Shown here piece after piece: positions 34,683 through 46,797 of a stretch of 64,000 nt of DNA (position 1 is its first letter; every line of letters starts with the position of its first letter). Below the pieces are notes generated by a model that was not told where the DNA came from, made no database searches, and saw only the letters and a list, made by a program, of their open reading frames with translations. The stretch covers positions 58,084,300-58,148,299 of the forward strand of contig CM049314.1 in the NCBI GenBank assembly GCA_026874595.1, given 5' to 3'. The translations under genes and the position numbers were made by a program. This DNA comes from Sipunculus nudus (Eukaryota; Annelida; Sipuncula; Golfingiida; Sipunculidae).

Positions 34683-35921
34683 CTGTTGATTCAGAAGTGT
34701 TCGTTTAGGTTTTATATTCGTGTAATTCATGGATGACTTTTATCCACGAAAGAAAACAAAGATTATTGATTTTTGAAAATCCGTTGTTCCTGTGTGCAAA
34801 TTGACTTATGACATCGTGCTTGCCCGCTGTCACCGTCCATGCTATCATGCTATTGGTCAATAAACGCACAGAAAGCGATATGTAGCCTATAAAAAGTACT
34901 TTATAAATTTTATTTTGTTAGGAAATATATTCAGTTCTTCCTTTGGTTGAGTAAATAACCAAAGATTTCAGCAATGTCGGACTTACAACTTGTAACAGTG
35001 ACGGTTTGAAAATGCGTCTGCACTACCTTGTGCTGGTGGTTGTGGCCTTGGTTTCTCTCCCATATTATCTTGCTAAACGTCGTAGTTAAAGGTCATTTTG
35101 CACTGCTCGTCGTATTTAATTGATTGTTAGAGTAATGTCATTTTAAATTGAATAAACAACAATAGACACTGATCCTTTTTATTAATCATGTTGGATGCCT
35201 GTAATGACAGGCTTCTCTGAATCGCAGCTGATGCGGCCGAGTGACGGAGTGACGGTCCCTCTGCTTGGTTCCTGGTGCAAGTACGGTGTGATGTTGGGAA
35301 CAAACAGATTACTGCATTTTGTAAACAAGGAAACACCACCCTAGAGCTGTATCCCGTTAATTACTGGCCAAACAATAAGAGATAAACATTGCGGCAGAGT
35401 TAATCTAGTCAGTCCCCGGGCTTGGGTGATGAGTCTAGGTCAGCTGAGCCTCGTCCCGGAGGGGCACTGGTCTCCACTAGACTGGAAACGGGCTTTCTTC
35501 TGAACAAAAGACATACCAGTCTCATGGGCCGGGACTTGCTCTCATTTACCTTGTAATGCATGACTTCATTTGATGGACTCAAGAGGAACTATCCCTGAGA
35601 AATCTATCGAGATTCATCAAAATATTTTCACCCACAATTCAGATAAGTCAAACGATATTTAAGTTGTTGTGTATTTTAGCCAACAACGCTTGCATGGGGA
35701 CTGCATGGATCGGACATTTGATTTAAAGAGTCTTAAAGTTGTATACTTTCAGTGCTTTTTTTTCCGAACAATCTTTGGCTTATTTTCAGGCATGTTCACA
35801 AATGAATTTTGATAAAATGCATTTTCATGTACGATTAATAAACGAAAGTTTTAACCAAACAAATAGTGTTTAAGGTCAAAACCACGAAATTTTAAACGCG
35901 CCATATTTTCTGAATCCACAG
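34683..35921. mobile_element. TA-inserting TIR element, copy 2 (1,239 bp)
   Basis: Ends CTGTTGATTCAGAAGTGTTC and, reversed from the right, CTGTGGATTCAGAAAATATG, flanked by TA on both sides. It shares interior blocks with 22668-23690. Non-coding; the open frame at 35339-35127 has no transposase motif. Confidence 0.83.
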
Positions 35922-36542
35922 TAACCTCTTTCATAATTTTTCCCAAAAAATACATCCACACACTCGTTTGGTATTGGAGCTGGTTTTCTGTTAGTCACTG
36001 CCATCTGGTGTATGTAAAATGTACTACTCTGTAGAAAACTAGGGCGCGTCACAAGATTTCATTAGTTTATATCAATAACCACCTTGTTATTAGTATAAAC
36101 GGTATATCATTGGAAACTGACTGAAGTGCAAAAAAAAAAAATGGGTACGATTTTGATTATTTTTTATTATCAACGTATGACAGTTACTAAAACAGCAAAA
36201 GGTTACAGCCGGCAATAGGAAAGTGAAAAAGGAGCCCTTGCTTTCTCATATTTGGCAATACCATATAATTTTTAGAGTCTCTGCCTCTGTTAGTTTTGTT
36301 CTAGAAACTATCGAGCTCGGACAGCTAGTGTAAATAATAAGCTTGATAAGTCCCCATATAGGTCTACAAACCATAAAACAATGTTCTAAACATTAACGAC
36401 ATTTTCGTCTTACACAGGTCGCACGGTTCGAGAATATATATACGACATAAATTAGACTTATTTGGCTGATTTGAACGAGTCCTCATAGTAGTCATACTAA
36501 AAACTACAATTGCCTAGACCACGCATGCTTTGCTACGATGTC
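35922..36542. other. Unassigned DNA
   Basis: Nothing recognised. Confidence 0.35.
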
Positions 36543-36868
36543 CAGGGGCGGATACAGGAATTTAGAATGGGGGGGGGGGGGGGGGGAGGCTCATATTATG
36601 GGGCAGGGGGGATAAAGATGGGGGTACCCTTCCCAGGTGTAAACCTTTTTTAAAAATTTAGGTTGTGATCGTGCAATCTTGGGTCGTTTAAATGCTTTAT
36701 AAATCAAGACATACATTGTAACTATTCTTTACACTTGGTCTTTAATTTTCATTATGTGTACTCTGAGTTTTGTTTTCTCAGAATTTTTTTGGTTAAGTCG
36801 GAAAAGGCCCTGCGGCGCCAATCCCCCCCCCCCCCCCCCAAAAAAAAAAAAAAACAAATCCGCCCCTG
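36543..36868. mobile_element. CAGGGGC-ended MITE with internal G and C runs (326 bp)
   Basis: The left end CAGGGGCGGATACAGG is followed by a run of at least 17 G. The right end reversed is CAGGGGCGGATTTG, then a poly-T run and a poly-G run (on the plus strand, C-run then A-run). CAGGGGC ends with GGAT are common in hAT-type MITEs. No exact target duplication was seen. Confidence 0.65.
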
Positions 36869-38181
36869 TTGTCGCTGTGCAGGATCATAACGTGAGGCAT
36901 TACAGCCCACTCTCATCATCACGCTGTTGACAGAACCCGGGCGGCCAGCTGAGATAGCCGAGCTTTTAAACTAATGTAAAAAAAATAAAATTTGGTAGGG
37001 TTTATTCTTGCTGACACGATACATTAAAATTGGTTATGGCGTTGTGCAAAGTTGTAAAATTGTTGTTTTTCTGCTTTTCTATGCAAATTTATGAAATTTT
37101 CGGCATGTCTAATGCTGCCATTCAGATGACTCGGTAGGCTGTTACACAGATGAATGGAACAGCAAGTTAGTGGGCATATAAAACAGACTCTGTTGATACT
37201 AAAATAAAAAAAGACTCAGGCGCAAACTGAAAAAAAAATGTCCAACTATTTTGATAGAAGTTGACATACAAACAGTTTTTAAATACAAAGCCCAATGAAC
37301 ATATATAATGGAGACCAACTTACATTGACAGTGGAACACATTTTATTGGGATTGCAGGTTGCCTTCACATGAGAGAGAGAGACAGAGAGAGAGAGAGAGA
37401 TGGGGGGGGGGGGGGGTGCTGGTATGTGGATATCCCGGTGGAATGGCTAGCGAGGAATGCGGTATTAATCAGATAAGCAGGATGTAACAAAAAGGAAAGG
37501 GACCAGTGTTGTCTAACCTGACAGATAATGCTACATTTTTTGCCCGAATTCGCCACAGAGTATTCTTTTCTGAACAGAACTAACAAAACATATTTTAATT
37601 GCTGTTTCAATCTGGATTTCCATAGATCAGAAATATATGCCAACCTATTGAACAAACCTTCCCTCTTTTACAATGAGTTATAAGTTTTACAATGTTTCCT
37701 GGTGAAGAATTTTTCTGTTTGGTACATGTTCTTCAGATGCTTCTGCTGGGTATTTGTTGCTTTAATTAAATGCCTAAGATCTAAAATTATTTTTTTATAG
37801 TTATATAGTTACTGACCATGATCAAATAACTGAAGCAACCAAGTCATTTGTGTACCTAATGATCCGACGGACTCCAGCATTTTACTACAATCAGCTAATT
37901 ATATAATTATAAATTAATGACATAAAATACTGAACAATTATTCAGCTTTTATATAATCTCCTCCCCTTGGGACACCACTGAACTAAATGTGACCTTTAAA
38001 ACAAATTGGTCCGAGTCCATGAGGTTTAAATCCTGCTCATGAACACAATCACCCCTAAGCCACTCCATAGTTTGAGGTTATATATATGGATAATGAGGAG
38101 GAAGTGTAAATAAGCAGAGTGAATTAGGTAGAACCTTTGCATTTAGGATCCCAGTGCATTTACACCTACACATAAACAAAT

Positions 38182-38256
<75 letters not shown>

Positions 38257-38261
38257 CTACT
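36869..38261. other. Unassigned DNA with compound microsatellites
   Basis: A (GA)n/(G)n compound tract lies at 37371-37417, (CA)n at 38181-38204 and (TA)n at 38204-38251. No gene recognised. A GTAAGT-type donor on the minus strand at 37330 follows a 13-codon open stretch but has no partner. Confidence 0.4.
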
Positions 38262-38350
38262 TAGGCAGTGAAATCGAACCTGATCACCCAGATAAGATGA
38301 CTTCGATGGCTGTTCCCTCAGGTGGTCATATTAGCGAGATTTCATTGCAT
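38262..38350. mobile_element. MITE, CAGTGAAATC family, copy 3 (short)
   Basis: Left GGCAGTGAAATCGAACCTGA; right reversed GCAATGAAATCTCGCTAATA. Internally shortened relative to the other two copies. Confidence 0.5.
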
Positions 38351-38894
38351 ATATGTAAATATGTATGTGTGTGTGCGTATGTGTGTGTGTTGGGGCGGTT
38401 TGGTTTGAAGAAGGGGGGGGGGTATGCGTGTGTTATATATAGGTAGAACAAATATGGCGAGACATTGTCGTGATTTTGGCATTTTATACGAGCTTATATA
38501 TATGAACATAGCCTCTCCACAGATCTTTAAGAATCAACTTTAAGTTCCCATAACAATGAGAGTGACAGACCGACATCAGGAATCCATAACGACATCCACG
38601 ACAAAGAGTTCAGTTGAATCCTTAACTTGCCTTATTTCCCCTATTGGAGTAACACAATTTCGTACTTAAACAATCACACCGTTTCTTTCAGCGACAAGGA
38701 ATAAGAAATAACAAAACCTGAACATCTTTTAAAATTTTGTTTTTCTTAATTCAACATCAAAATTAACAAAAAAAAATTATTCTGTATATGTTGCGGGCAT
38801 TTTTAATTGTAAAAGATTTCTCTTTTTGTATTATTTTTTTTTCTCAGGCAAAACTGAGCTGCACAAAATCTGCTCACTTTGGCTTAATGAAATA

Positions 38895-39459
38895 CCAGCG
38901 GCGCTAGACTGGTACCCCGGCCGCTCTATGGTGGCACCGCTTCTCTAGGCCATTAACAGAGACGGGCGTACAACGCCATCTTCAGTACTCCCGGCAGACT
39001 GGTTCCAACTCCAGTATGTCTTATATATGATAAAAATAAGCATTTCGTTTGCTCAGTGAAGTTGTAAAAAGTCGGCTATACATTTCATGTGACATTTATG
39101 ATTAGATTTATAGATATTGATAATCAACCAATGCCACGTACAGTAGAATATCAAAGGTGCAGTATGTCGTATCATCTATACATCCATCAGTCAATTTTTG
39201 TGCAACAACTAATTTTTCAATATTTGGAAACTATAAATAAATAAAGAAAGTAATTTGAAAATAAATCTTCACGGATAACCAGCAAGGATCGCGCAGACGT
39301 CCATGACATCAGTATGAGCGTGCTGGCTGGAGTTGGAACCAGTCTACAGGCAAGTCAGGAGTTGCAACTGGGAGTACTTAAGATGGCGTCGTACGGCTGT
39401 CCCTATGCTTGTCTGAGGGTCATAATAGTGCAGGGTACCAGTGTACGGCGGCGCCTCCT
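38895..39459. repeat. Inverted repeat pair (fold-back)
   Basis: Left arm 38895-39014 (CCAGCGGCGCTAGACTGGTA ... CTGGTTCCAACTCCAG) is the diverged reverse of right arm 39327-39459 (CTGGAGTTGGAACCAG, AAGATGGCGTCGTACGGC, GGTACCAGTGTACGGCGGCG). The loop is about 310 bp. The right arm lies in a 108-codon open frame (39314-39640) and the left arm follows a strong acceptor (38847), but neither product is recognisable. Confidence 0.7.
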
Positions 39460-40102
39460 GATAAACTCGGCTCGGCTTGATCGTAACTGGCGGTGGCGCC
39501 GGGCTCTAAGGCTGGAAGCTGACGTCCCCATTCTGCGTAGTTTTGACCCAACACTTCCCCCCGAAGTCGTTTCAACTCAAAACCAACCCACTTCCTGGTG
39601 GGAGCTGTGGGACTGCCTGGACTACTTGTTTCAACTGTAAAATTTTAAAATAAAAGAAAATAATTAATTTAAGGAAACACCTTCTGTTTACATTTTACAT
39701 GCGCTTGCTTACAACATATTACTTATTCCGTGAAATCCTTACTACAAAAACACCCATGTTTATTGAAACAATTCTTGTCTAACCTTATTTGAACGGACTA
39801 CATAACCCTCATTATTATATTAACCACAAAAGAAACATCCATAATCATGTTTTTTGCTCTAAAACAATTCTTATCCAATATAATTGAAAATCCTATATTA
39901 ACCTCTTAACTGTATTTATATCTAAGTCACTGATGTATTTAGAAGCCCCGGTGCATTTTGGGTGTCATATTATCACGCCCACAACCCCTAACCAGCAGAC
40001 TCGTACTCTTTTGCCCTTGACTTATGGAGATAAGGGGTCCTAGGGTTTGTTTATACATAAACCAAGCCTTCAGTAAAGTCGGGCTTCAATATCTATGGGC
40101 CC
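39460..40102. other. Unassigned DNA
   Basis: Holds the tail of the fold-back-associated open frame, to 39640, then AT-rich sequence with nothing recognised. Confidence 0.35.
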
Positions 40103-40700
40103 ATTCGAAAATTCGAAACCGGTTTTGGTCCGGTTTCACTTTATAAATGCGAAACCAAAACTGGTTTTGGCGAAACGGCGAAACGATCTCCAGAGATGGC
40201 GTCGGTTTCGGTTTCGCCAAACCGTCCACTGAATTATCATACTGGATGATGGCGGCATTGGGACAAAAGAAGTGCAATTTTGTAAATTACATTATGAATT
40301 GATACTGTTGATGACCACTAGAGATAAATAAGCGATGATTGAGATATAAACAGTCTTTCGGCAGTGTTTTGAATTCAGTATTCGCTCCTTTAGCGCTGTA
40401 TAGCTAATGATGATATGCATCAATCCTATATGTCCATGTCGTTTGACCAGAGGATACGTTTTCAACATAATTGCAATATAAATGTGTCAGCCATTATTGA
40501 TAATGCTCCCACCTGTCATAAAGTGCCCAGACATGGGTCTCTAAATGTTGACAACATTTTCATCAATAATTTATTTTATTTTTATTCATAAATTAACGAT
40601 GTTCTTATAATTTTTATTATAACCGAAACAGCCCACTTATTAATACAAGGTGTAACCATGCATGACCGGTTTCCCTGGAACCAAAATTGGTTTCAAATTC
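40103..40700. mobile_element. Candidate TIR element with GAAACCGG repeats
   Basis: The left end ATTCGAAACCGGTTTTGGTC is followed by several direct and inverted GGTTTTGG / GAAACC words. The right end reversed gives ATTTGAAACCAATTTTGGTT, then GGAAACCGG. About 600 bp, non-coding. Confidence 0.5.
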
Positions 40701-41803
40701 ATAATTAATTAAAACTCTTTTAAGAAATGTCTTGTTAAACATTAGATTGCTGTGAAACCGTTGGCAGGTCAGGGCCGTCTTGACGGGGTCTCGAGATACA
40801 ATTCTGTAAAGGTTTGCCAGATTGTTAAAGATTTAATGATAATACGTGAACAATAACGAAATTACTTGGCTCTCCTCTTATAATTAACCCCTGATACAGT
40901 GACATTTTCTTCATGAATAAGTCTGCGTTACATTAAATAGGACAGCTGCAAAGCGAGCTGCATTTGAACTCTGCACACGAGTTGAAATTGACAAGCAAAT
41001 CAAATCCAGCGATCGTTTTTAGGAACGATATATCAGTGTAACATTTGACAATTGTGTAACACTGGCAATTATTTTGAAAATGGTTATAAACGCTCGATAT
41101 TGCCAAAAAAAATTGCTGTTCGCTAATTAAATCCTAAATATAAATGCAATCGACAAGCTTCGCGTAGCGTGTGACGTCACTATGCTCTGTGACGAACCGC
41201 CCGGGAGTGAAAGTGACAACAAAGTTGTGTCTGAATGTGTGAAGGTGCCGGTGTGTGTTTTACTGGGGTATTTTTTTTGTGAAAATTGAGTTAGTGTACA
41301 CGGTTGGTTATGTTGATATCATGCATGGCCTTTTAATAAAAATATTATGGTTATGTTGGGAATTGCCTTCGTAATGGCCTTCTGGCAGCCATATTGTCGC
41401 TTGGCCCTACGGCTTCCGGGCTGATGTTTCACCCTTGGACGTATACGAAGGAAGAGTACACATAACAATCCGAGTAATTACATATAAATATATAATATAA
41501 TATGGCCAAGAAGTGATAAGGGAGGGGGAGGCAGATAACTCCATTTCCTTGCTCTTCGCATCAAATTAGACAGTTTTATCAGTGGCGACTTTAAGACAAA
41601 CTTAAAAAAAATGGACTCGATGTAAAATTTATGTTGGGTTATTCAAGAAACAGGTGACAAAGGTTTTTGTTTGGAAGCAGGGGCTTGACTCTAAAAAGAC
41701 CCATCATAGATCAACATCTGGATCCGGCACACAATTACAGCAGAACATGTTGTTACTGTATAATCTCATTTCAATACCAAGTAATACCAGAACAACAGAC
41801 ACT
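40701..41803. other. Unassigned DNA
   Basis: A single CRE-like GTGACGTCAC at about 41171 lies in a CpG-containing patch (CGCGTAGCGTGTGACGTCAC). No reading frame was assigned to it. Confidence 0.35.
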
Positions 41804-42103
41804 CAGGGGCGATTTCGGGGGTGACCCCCCCCCCCCATTTTTTCGACCTAACCAAAACAATCTCGGGAAAACTCATAGTAAACCGTCACGCTTGCAGTGT
41901 ATGTCTTGCTTTATAATGCATTTAAGCTACCCCAGATTGCACGATTACAACCTAAATATACTAAAATTTTCTACGCCTGGCAGGGGGTTCCCCATCATAA
42001 TCCGCCCCCCCCCCCCCCTCCGCCTCAGCTGACCCGTTCGCGGCCTTGCAATGTGAACACCCCCCCCCCCCCCCCTTCCATCTAAATCCTGTTTCTGCCC
42101 CTG
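41804..42103. mobile_element. CAGGGGC-ended MITE with ACACT target duplication (300 bp)
   Basis: Begins CAGGGGCGATTTCGGGG and ends, reversed, CAGGGGCAGAAACAGGATTT. It is flanked on both sides by ACACT (41799-41803 and 42104-42108). Three long C runs lie inside. Open frames across it are artefacts of proline codons in the C runs. Confidence 0.75.
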
Positions 42104-44579
42104 ACACTTGTGGCTGTATGAAAGCTAAATATGGCCGTTTTCGGGGATATCAATTTAATAAAGTGCAATTAAATGATCAACAACAAAAGAATGTTTAATG
42201 TATAATCAGTTACACCTATCTCGACAAACTTTCAGCTCAGACAAATAATTATCTGATTCTACCATCTCATTTTACTGATTCTTAACATTAAATGTGGTCA
42301 ATTACAAACATAAGACGTGATAACGTCACATGGCAGTGATAAAAAATGACGCAAAATACATTGTGGTAAGCTAAAAATAAATTCCAGCAAATGAATCCGG
42401 AAAATATATAGAAAGAACATTAGAATATGTGTATTATTTAACAAAAAAAAACTTGTTTCTGCATCGTTGCGTTGTATAAAGGATTTTTTTTCAACATTAA
42501 AATTCCTCTTAAGCGATATGTCGCAAGATGTATACATTTAACTATAAACCACAAATTTAGTAATGAACTTCCCTAAAAAAAAAGGAATAAAATACCAATC
42601 TACAGGACAGTAATGGAAATTTTAATTGAAATCATAGGCCTATGAGTACAACGTATAGAAATAATTTTATTAATTTTGAAATACTGCAGGGAATTCCTGC
42701 TAGAAAAACATTTTTTCTTTGACGCCCCTGTGCTTCAGGTATTTTAAGGTATTATTTACATGTTGTTAGTAAATGCAATACATCTGACAATATTTAGAAA
42801 GAGAAATAAATGCAACGTAAGAGGGTTGAACGCTGCCTCGCTGAGGTTTAAAGGTCATTAGTTGTTGGTGGTGAGGATATACAAAGCAGCGCAATCTTTG
42901 TCATTTTTGTCGTCTGCTTTGCGGCCACATATCCTTGTTATAAGTGCCTGGATCACGACCTGCACCCCCAACATGTTATAAACAAACCTGAATAAACAAG
43001 ATGGACAGCCTGTACAATTTCGAGTCGGTGCTCTTGGCTTATTTTTATAAATGGTCCAAGGGAGTGTGTTTAATAAATATATACGTCATATATCGGAATT
43101 GGCCCCTTTGAAATGTACAGGCGCAATCCTATCTGCAAGGCACTTGGAAATATCATATTTGGTTTAAATATCAAATTTTGACATGATGTCCATTCAGATA
43201 AATTTTCATGACCAGTGGTCCGTCACAGAATATTGAACTCATTATCTTCGTTTCCTTGTTATAATGGCAATATATAAGTTTCTTACCGCAAAACTTAGCT
43301 TTCCTTACAAGTGGATTTGTATTCCGAGTATAATTAACGAGCGTGGGATGTTCTGTCAGTTAGTGTCATATGAGTAACATATAATTGACGAAGACCACTC
43401 ATTAACCTCATCACACAGAAATATCGATTTCTTATAAGGCCTTGATCTATAGAAGGACAAAGGAACATATTCTGTTATGATCTGAAAATACATCTGGTTA
43501 CACTGTGTTGATTTAGCCTTTAACAGCTTCATTATTATCTTAAATCAAGGTAATTACTAGGGTGGCAGATGGTATGTCATTATCAAGATTTCATTGCGGT
43601 AGCTTAAAGGACAGTTGACACTTATTTTCCGATAAAATGTCGTAGAGAGTTTGCACATGATATCAACATGGCATACTTAGTTAAATTATAAAATAACATT
43701 AGGGGTCAATGTGATTCTTTTTGCAGTTTATGGAGTCGGAATTTCTTTGGAGAGTTTTTTTATATAATATTACAGCTAAATAGGAACAAAAGTTAAATAT
43801 TTCAGAAAATTGACAAATCGATTTTTCAAGATATTCCACATAAAAATGCAGAATTAAATATTAATCTTATTAAAAGTTGAAATGTATATGTCAATAGGTG
43901 AGAATTCAAAATATCATAAAATATGTAAACATTTTGGAGATAACTAGTTTAGTAAATCTCCACAGGTGGCGCCGGCAATTGTGAGACAGAAGGCCAGTCA
44001 AACACATAATTTGCTTCTTGCATCAACAATATGTAATCGGCTTTTAAAATGCCCAGAGCAAGAGAAATAAAACATATGAGCTCTCAAAAATATGAGTATA
44101 TACCATTTATCTCTTTAGCGTTACACAATCAATGTCACTTAGAATCACAGATATGCTCAGTTTGTCATCTATTTGCAACTTGAAAACTGACCCTTGACTG
44201 GGTCGCTTTGGTATTATCCTGCACTTGAGCATTTCCTGATGATATTCTGTTTGAAAAAATAATAGTGACTGGTTATAAAATCAATCAATAAATAAAGCTG
44301 TTTATTACAATATATTTTATCAGGAAAGCCCATTTAGTTTAATGCTATTTTTCAGTGGGGTCCCTTTACAATCGCACACATATTATTACATCAGAAGAAG
44401 ATCATAGAATTTATGAATACTCAGTGAGATGAATAAGAACTACAGTGTGTATTCTAAGACAAATGAAATGCTAAAATCCTAGAAATCATTTATTTCATTA
44501 AGGGAATTTATTTTTATACAAGAATAGCCTATGTTGTAAAACGGACAGAAAATAAAATATGGTATCTTTTTGTATTTTG
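42104..44579. other. Unassigned AT-rich DNA
   Basis: No gene or repeat recognised over about 2.5 kb. Confidence 0.4.
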
Positions 44580-45475
44580 ACATGTATTCTAAGAAATAAA
44601 TGACCTAATTTCAGGAGACTTGCAAACCCCCCCCCCCGGATGTTAAATTAGAAGGTTCCAAGGAAATGGATACAATACGTACCCTGTCTGTCTGGGTACT
44701 CAAAATCACGATTCTGGTCTGTAGCTCGTAGAATATAGGTCACAATGATCTATGCTCTGGTTTACATGGAGAACTGCCAAGGACCACCTCGAAATTATGT
44801 AAGAAGAGTATAGGGTAAGCGGATACAATGGGTGCCCTTTCTGACTGCTCAAAATCATGTTTCTAGCCAGTAGTTTGAAGTATATAGGTCATCATGACCT
44901 AATTTTAAATTTTAGAGGAGACTTTCCTGGGACATAGGCCTCCTCATGCATACAATTTGTACCCATAGAACGTTCAAGGTGCTTAAATCATGACTTCGGC
45001 CCGTAACGTGCAGGTTTCCAAGATCAAGATCGTCTTAGGTTTTAGGGCTTCAGGAAAAAAATCTTTGCCCTGTCTGACTGTATTTGACATGTATTATAAC
45101 AATCAAATGACCTTATTTCAGGACTCAAGGAAGACTTGCAAAGGACCTTCCTGGATTGACAGTAGAAGGTTCCAAGGAAAATAGGCACAATTTATATTTT
45201 TTCTCATGGCTCACGGGATAAAGCTTATTAGATCACCATGATCAATTTCATGTTTTCAAGGAGATTTTATCTAGAATTTCCTTCGATGTTGTATTAGAGG
45301 ATATGCCTAATGGATACAATTTGTGGCTCGTCTGGCTGTCTTGGTGCTCATAAGATCTTTTCCTATAAGTCGAAGAATTTAGTTCATTGTGACCATATTT
45401 CAAGTTTCCAAGGTGATTTAACTAGGACCTCCATGGACGTAAAGTTAGACGTTTCTAGGTCTAACGGTTACGATT
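44580..45475 (-). repeat. ~150-bp-unit tandem array 1
   Basis: About six diverged units, 130-153 bp apart. Each has on the plus strand GGATACAATTTGT-like, CCCTGTCTGACTG-like, CTCAAAATCATG and ATAGGTCACAATGACC-like blocks, then AGACTTGCCTAGGACC and GAAGGTTCCAAGG. Read on the minus strand it is the same unit as array 2 (48948-50290). About 150-160-bp tandem cores are the hallmark of bivalve pearl-type elements and the BIV160 satellite; identity with either is not shown here. Confidence 0.85.
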
Positions 45476-45590
45476 TGTGCCCTGTTGACGGCTGGATGGC
45501 CAGACAGCCGGACGGACGATGGACAAAGGGTGATCGCTATAACTCAGATGACTTACAGTCAGCTGAGCAAAACAAAAAAACAACAACAAA
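45476..45590 (-). repeat. Dispersed GTCCG / AGCTCAGCTGACT module, copy 2
   Basis: Directly abuts array 1. On the minus strand it runs TTTGCTCAGCTGACTGTAAG, TCATCTGAGTTATAGCGATC, then CCATCGTCCGTCCGGCTGTC. The position suggests it is one terminal module of the array-bearing element. Confidence 0.75.
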
Positions 45591-46419
45591 AAAACAGTTG
45601 GACACAGGCTAGTTAAACAGAGTATAGCAAGGCCAAACATGAACAGAAGATTTGGTGAACTAGCAACGGGTTTGTAGCGCAAAGTCAAAGTGCGGTATCT
45701 ACAAATAGAGAAAACCCACTGTGGTTGGCTTTTTTTTCGCGAGGGGTTCAAATTCTAGATGTTTGTGAAAGTGAATTTAACGCGAAAATAAAATGATCGT
45801 AAATTATATCGGTGCCCATTTGCATCTCATATATCTCATTTCGCTGGCTGTATTGTCTAAAAATCGAAAGCAAACAGATCGATATATGATAATACACACA
45901 TCATAATATGTATCCATAAATATTGATATTATCAATAGTATCGGTATTATTAGCCTATTAGAGTATTATTTGCAAAAAAAAAGAATATCTATCTTTGAGG
46001 CAACATTGGCGTCCTGTGTGGGACTGTTCAGATTTTGTGCACCTAATAAAACATTGTAAAATATAGTATATGCTTTGTGTATGTTACTCTTTATTAAGAT
46101 CGTGATGAAGCCTTTGCTCACCAATGAAAACGAAGCGAACCACACTATTTACTGCAATTTTGCCTTTCCGACGGAGTTTCCTCTTGCAATGTGGGAGAGA
46201 CTCCCCCCCCCCCCTATCCTCAACAAGGGAGATGTGCGTTTGTAAAAAGTGGGGGTGGGGGAGAGGGAGGGGTTGGGGAAGAGTCTCAGTCTTCGGCAAT
46301 ATTGGTTTATAATATATTTGTGCTTCATTCGTTACCCCTGGGATTTATGGTAATCACAAGATGTCAACTGGTGCAAACGACTTGCTACCTCTCGGTACCC
46401 AATTTACAGGATAAAGCTA
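45591..46419. other. Unassigned DNA
   Basis: C- and G-rich patches at 46203-46214 and 46249-46279. Nothing recognised. Confidence 0.35.
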
Positions 46420-46797
46420 GCATTCCATATACATGTATAAGCGTATGCGGTACGTATGTGAATGCAGTACGTATGCATAATGCAGCAAAAAAGCGGACGC
46501 CTGTGATTCTAAACGTGCGCGTATGCGGTATGTATGGTGCAAATTCGGGCCGATAGTATAGAGCCGCATTCGTTAGTTGACAAGTCATCTCTCAGAGGAA
46601 TAACCTATTACTGATGTCAAAGTTTAGAATGATCCTGTCCGTTACCATGTGTATGCGTTACATTTGATATGTTCCATGATAGAAAAGTGCTGCATACGTA
46701 AACGTTTATATGCTTATGTGCTCATATGGAATCGCCCGAACAGAATATAATATGTGCAATCCAAGCTGCGTACTACATGCGCATATATGGAATGGCG
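46420..46797. mobile_element. Candidate TIR element rich in GTATGCGG / CGTATG words
   Basis: Left end GCATTCCATATACATGTATA; right end reversed GCCATTCCATATATGCGCAT. Inside, CGTATGCGGTACGTATG-like words recur on both strands. Non-coding, about 378 bp. Confidence 0.55.

Noticed and set aside
37331-37370. 39-base minus-strand exon (ATCNPNKMCSTVN) before GTAAGT
   Set aside because: The acceptor would be a weak TGTGAAG inside a CT repeat and no partner exon was found.
41667-42085. Overlapping open frames with poly-Pro stretches
   Set aside because: They cross the CAGGGGC-ended MITE; the prolines are translated C runs.
45310-45612. 100-codon plus-strand open frame
   Set aside because: It lies in the 150-bp tandem array and its terminal module; other units are not open in the same frame.
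46191-46556. 121-codon plus-strand open frame
   Set aside because: It runs through C- and G-rich low-complexity sequence and a TIR element, with no motif.
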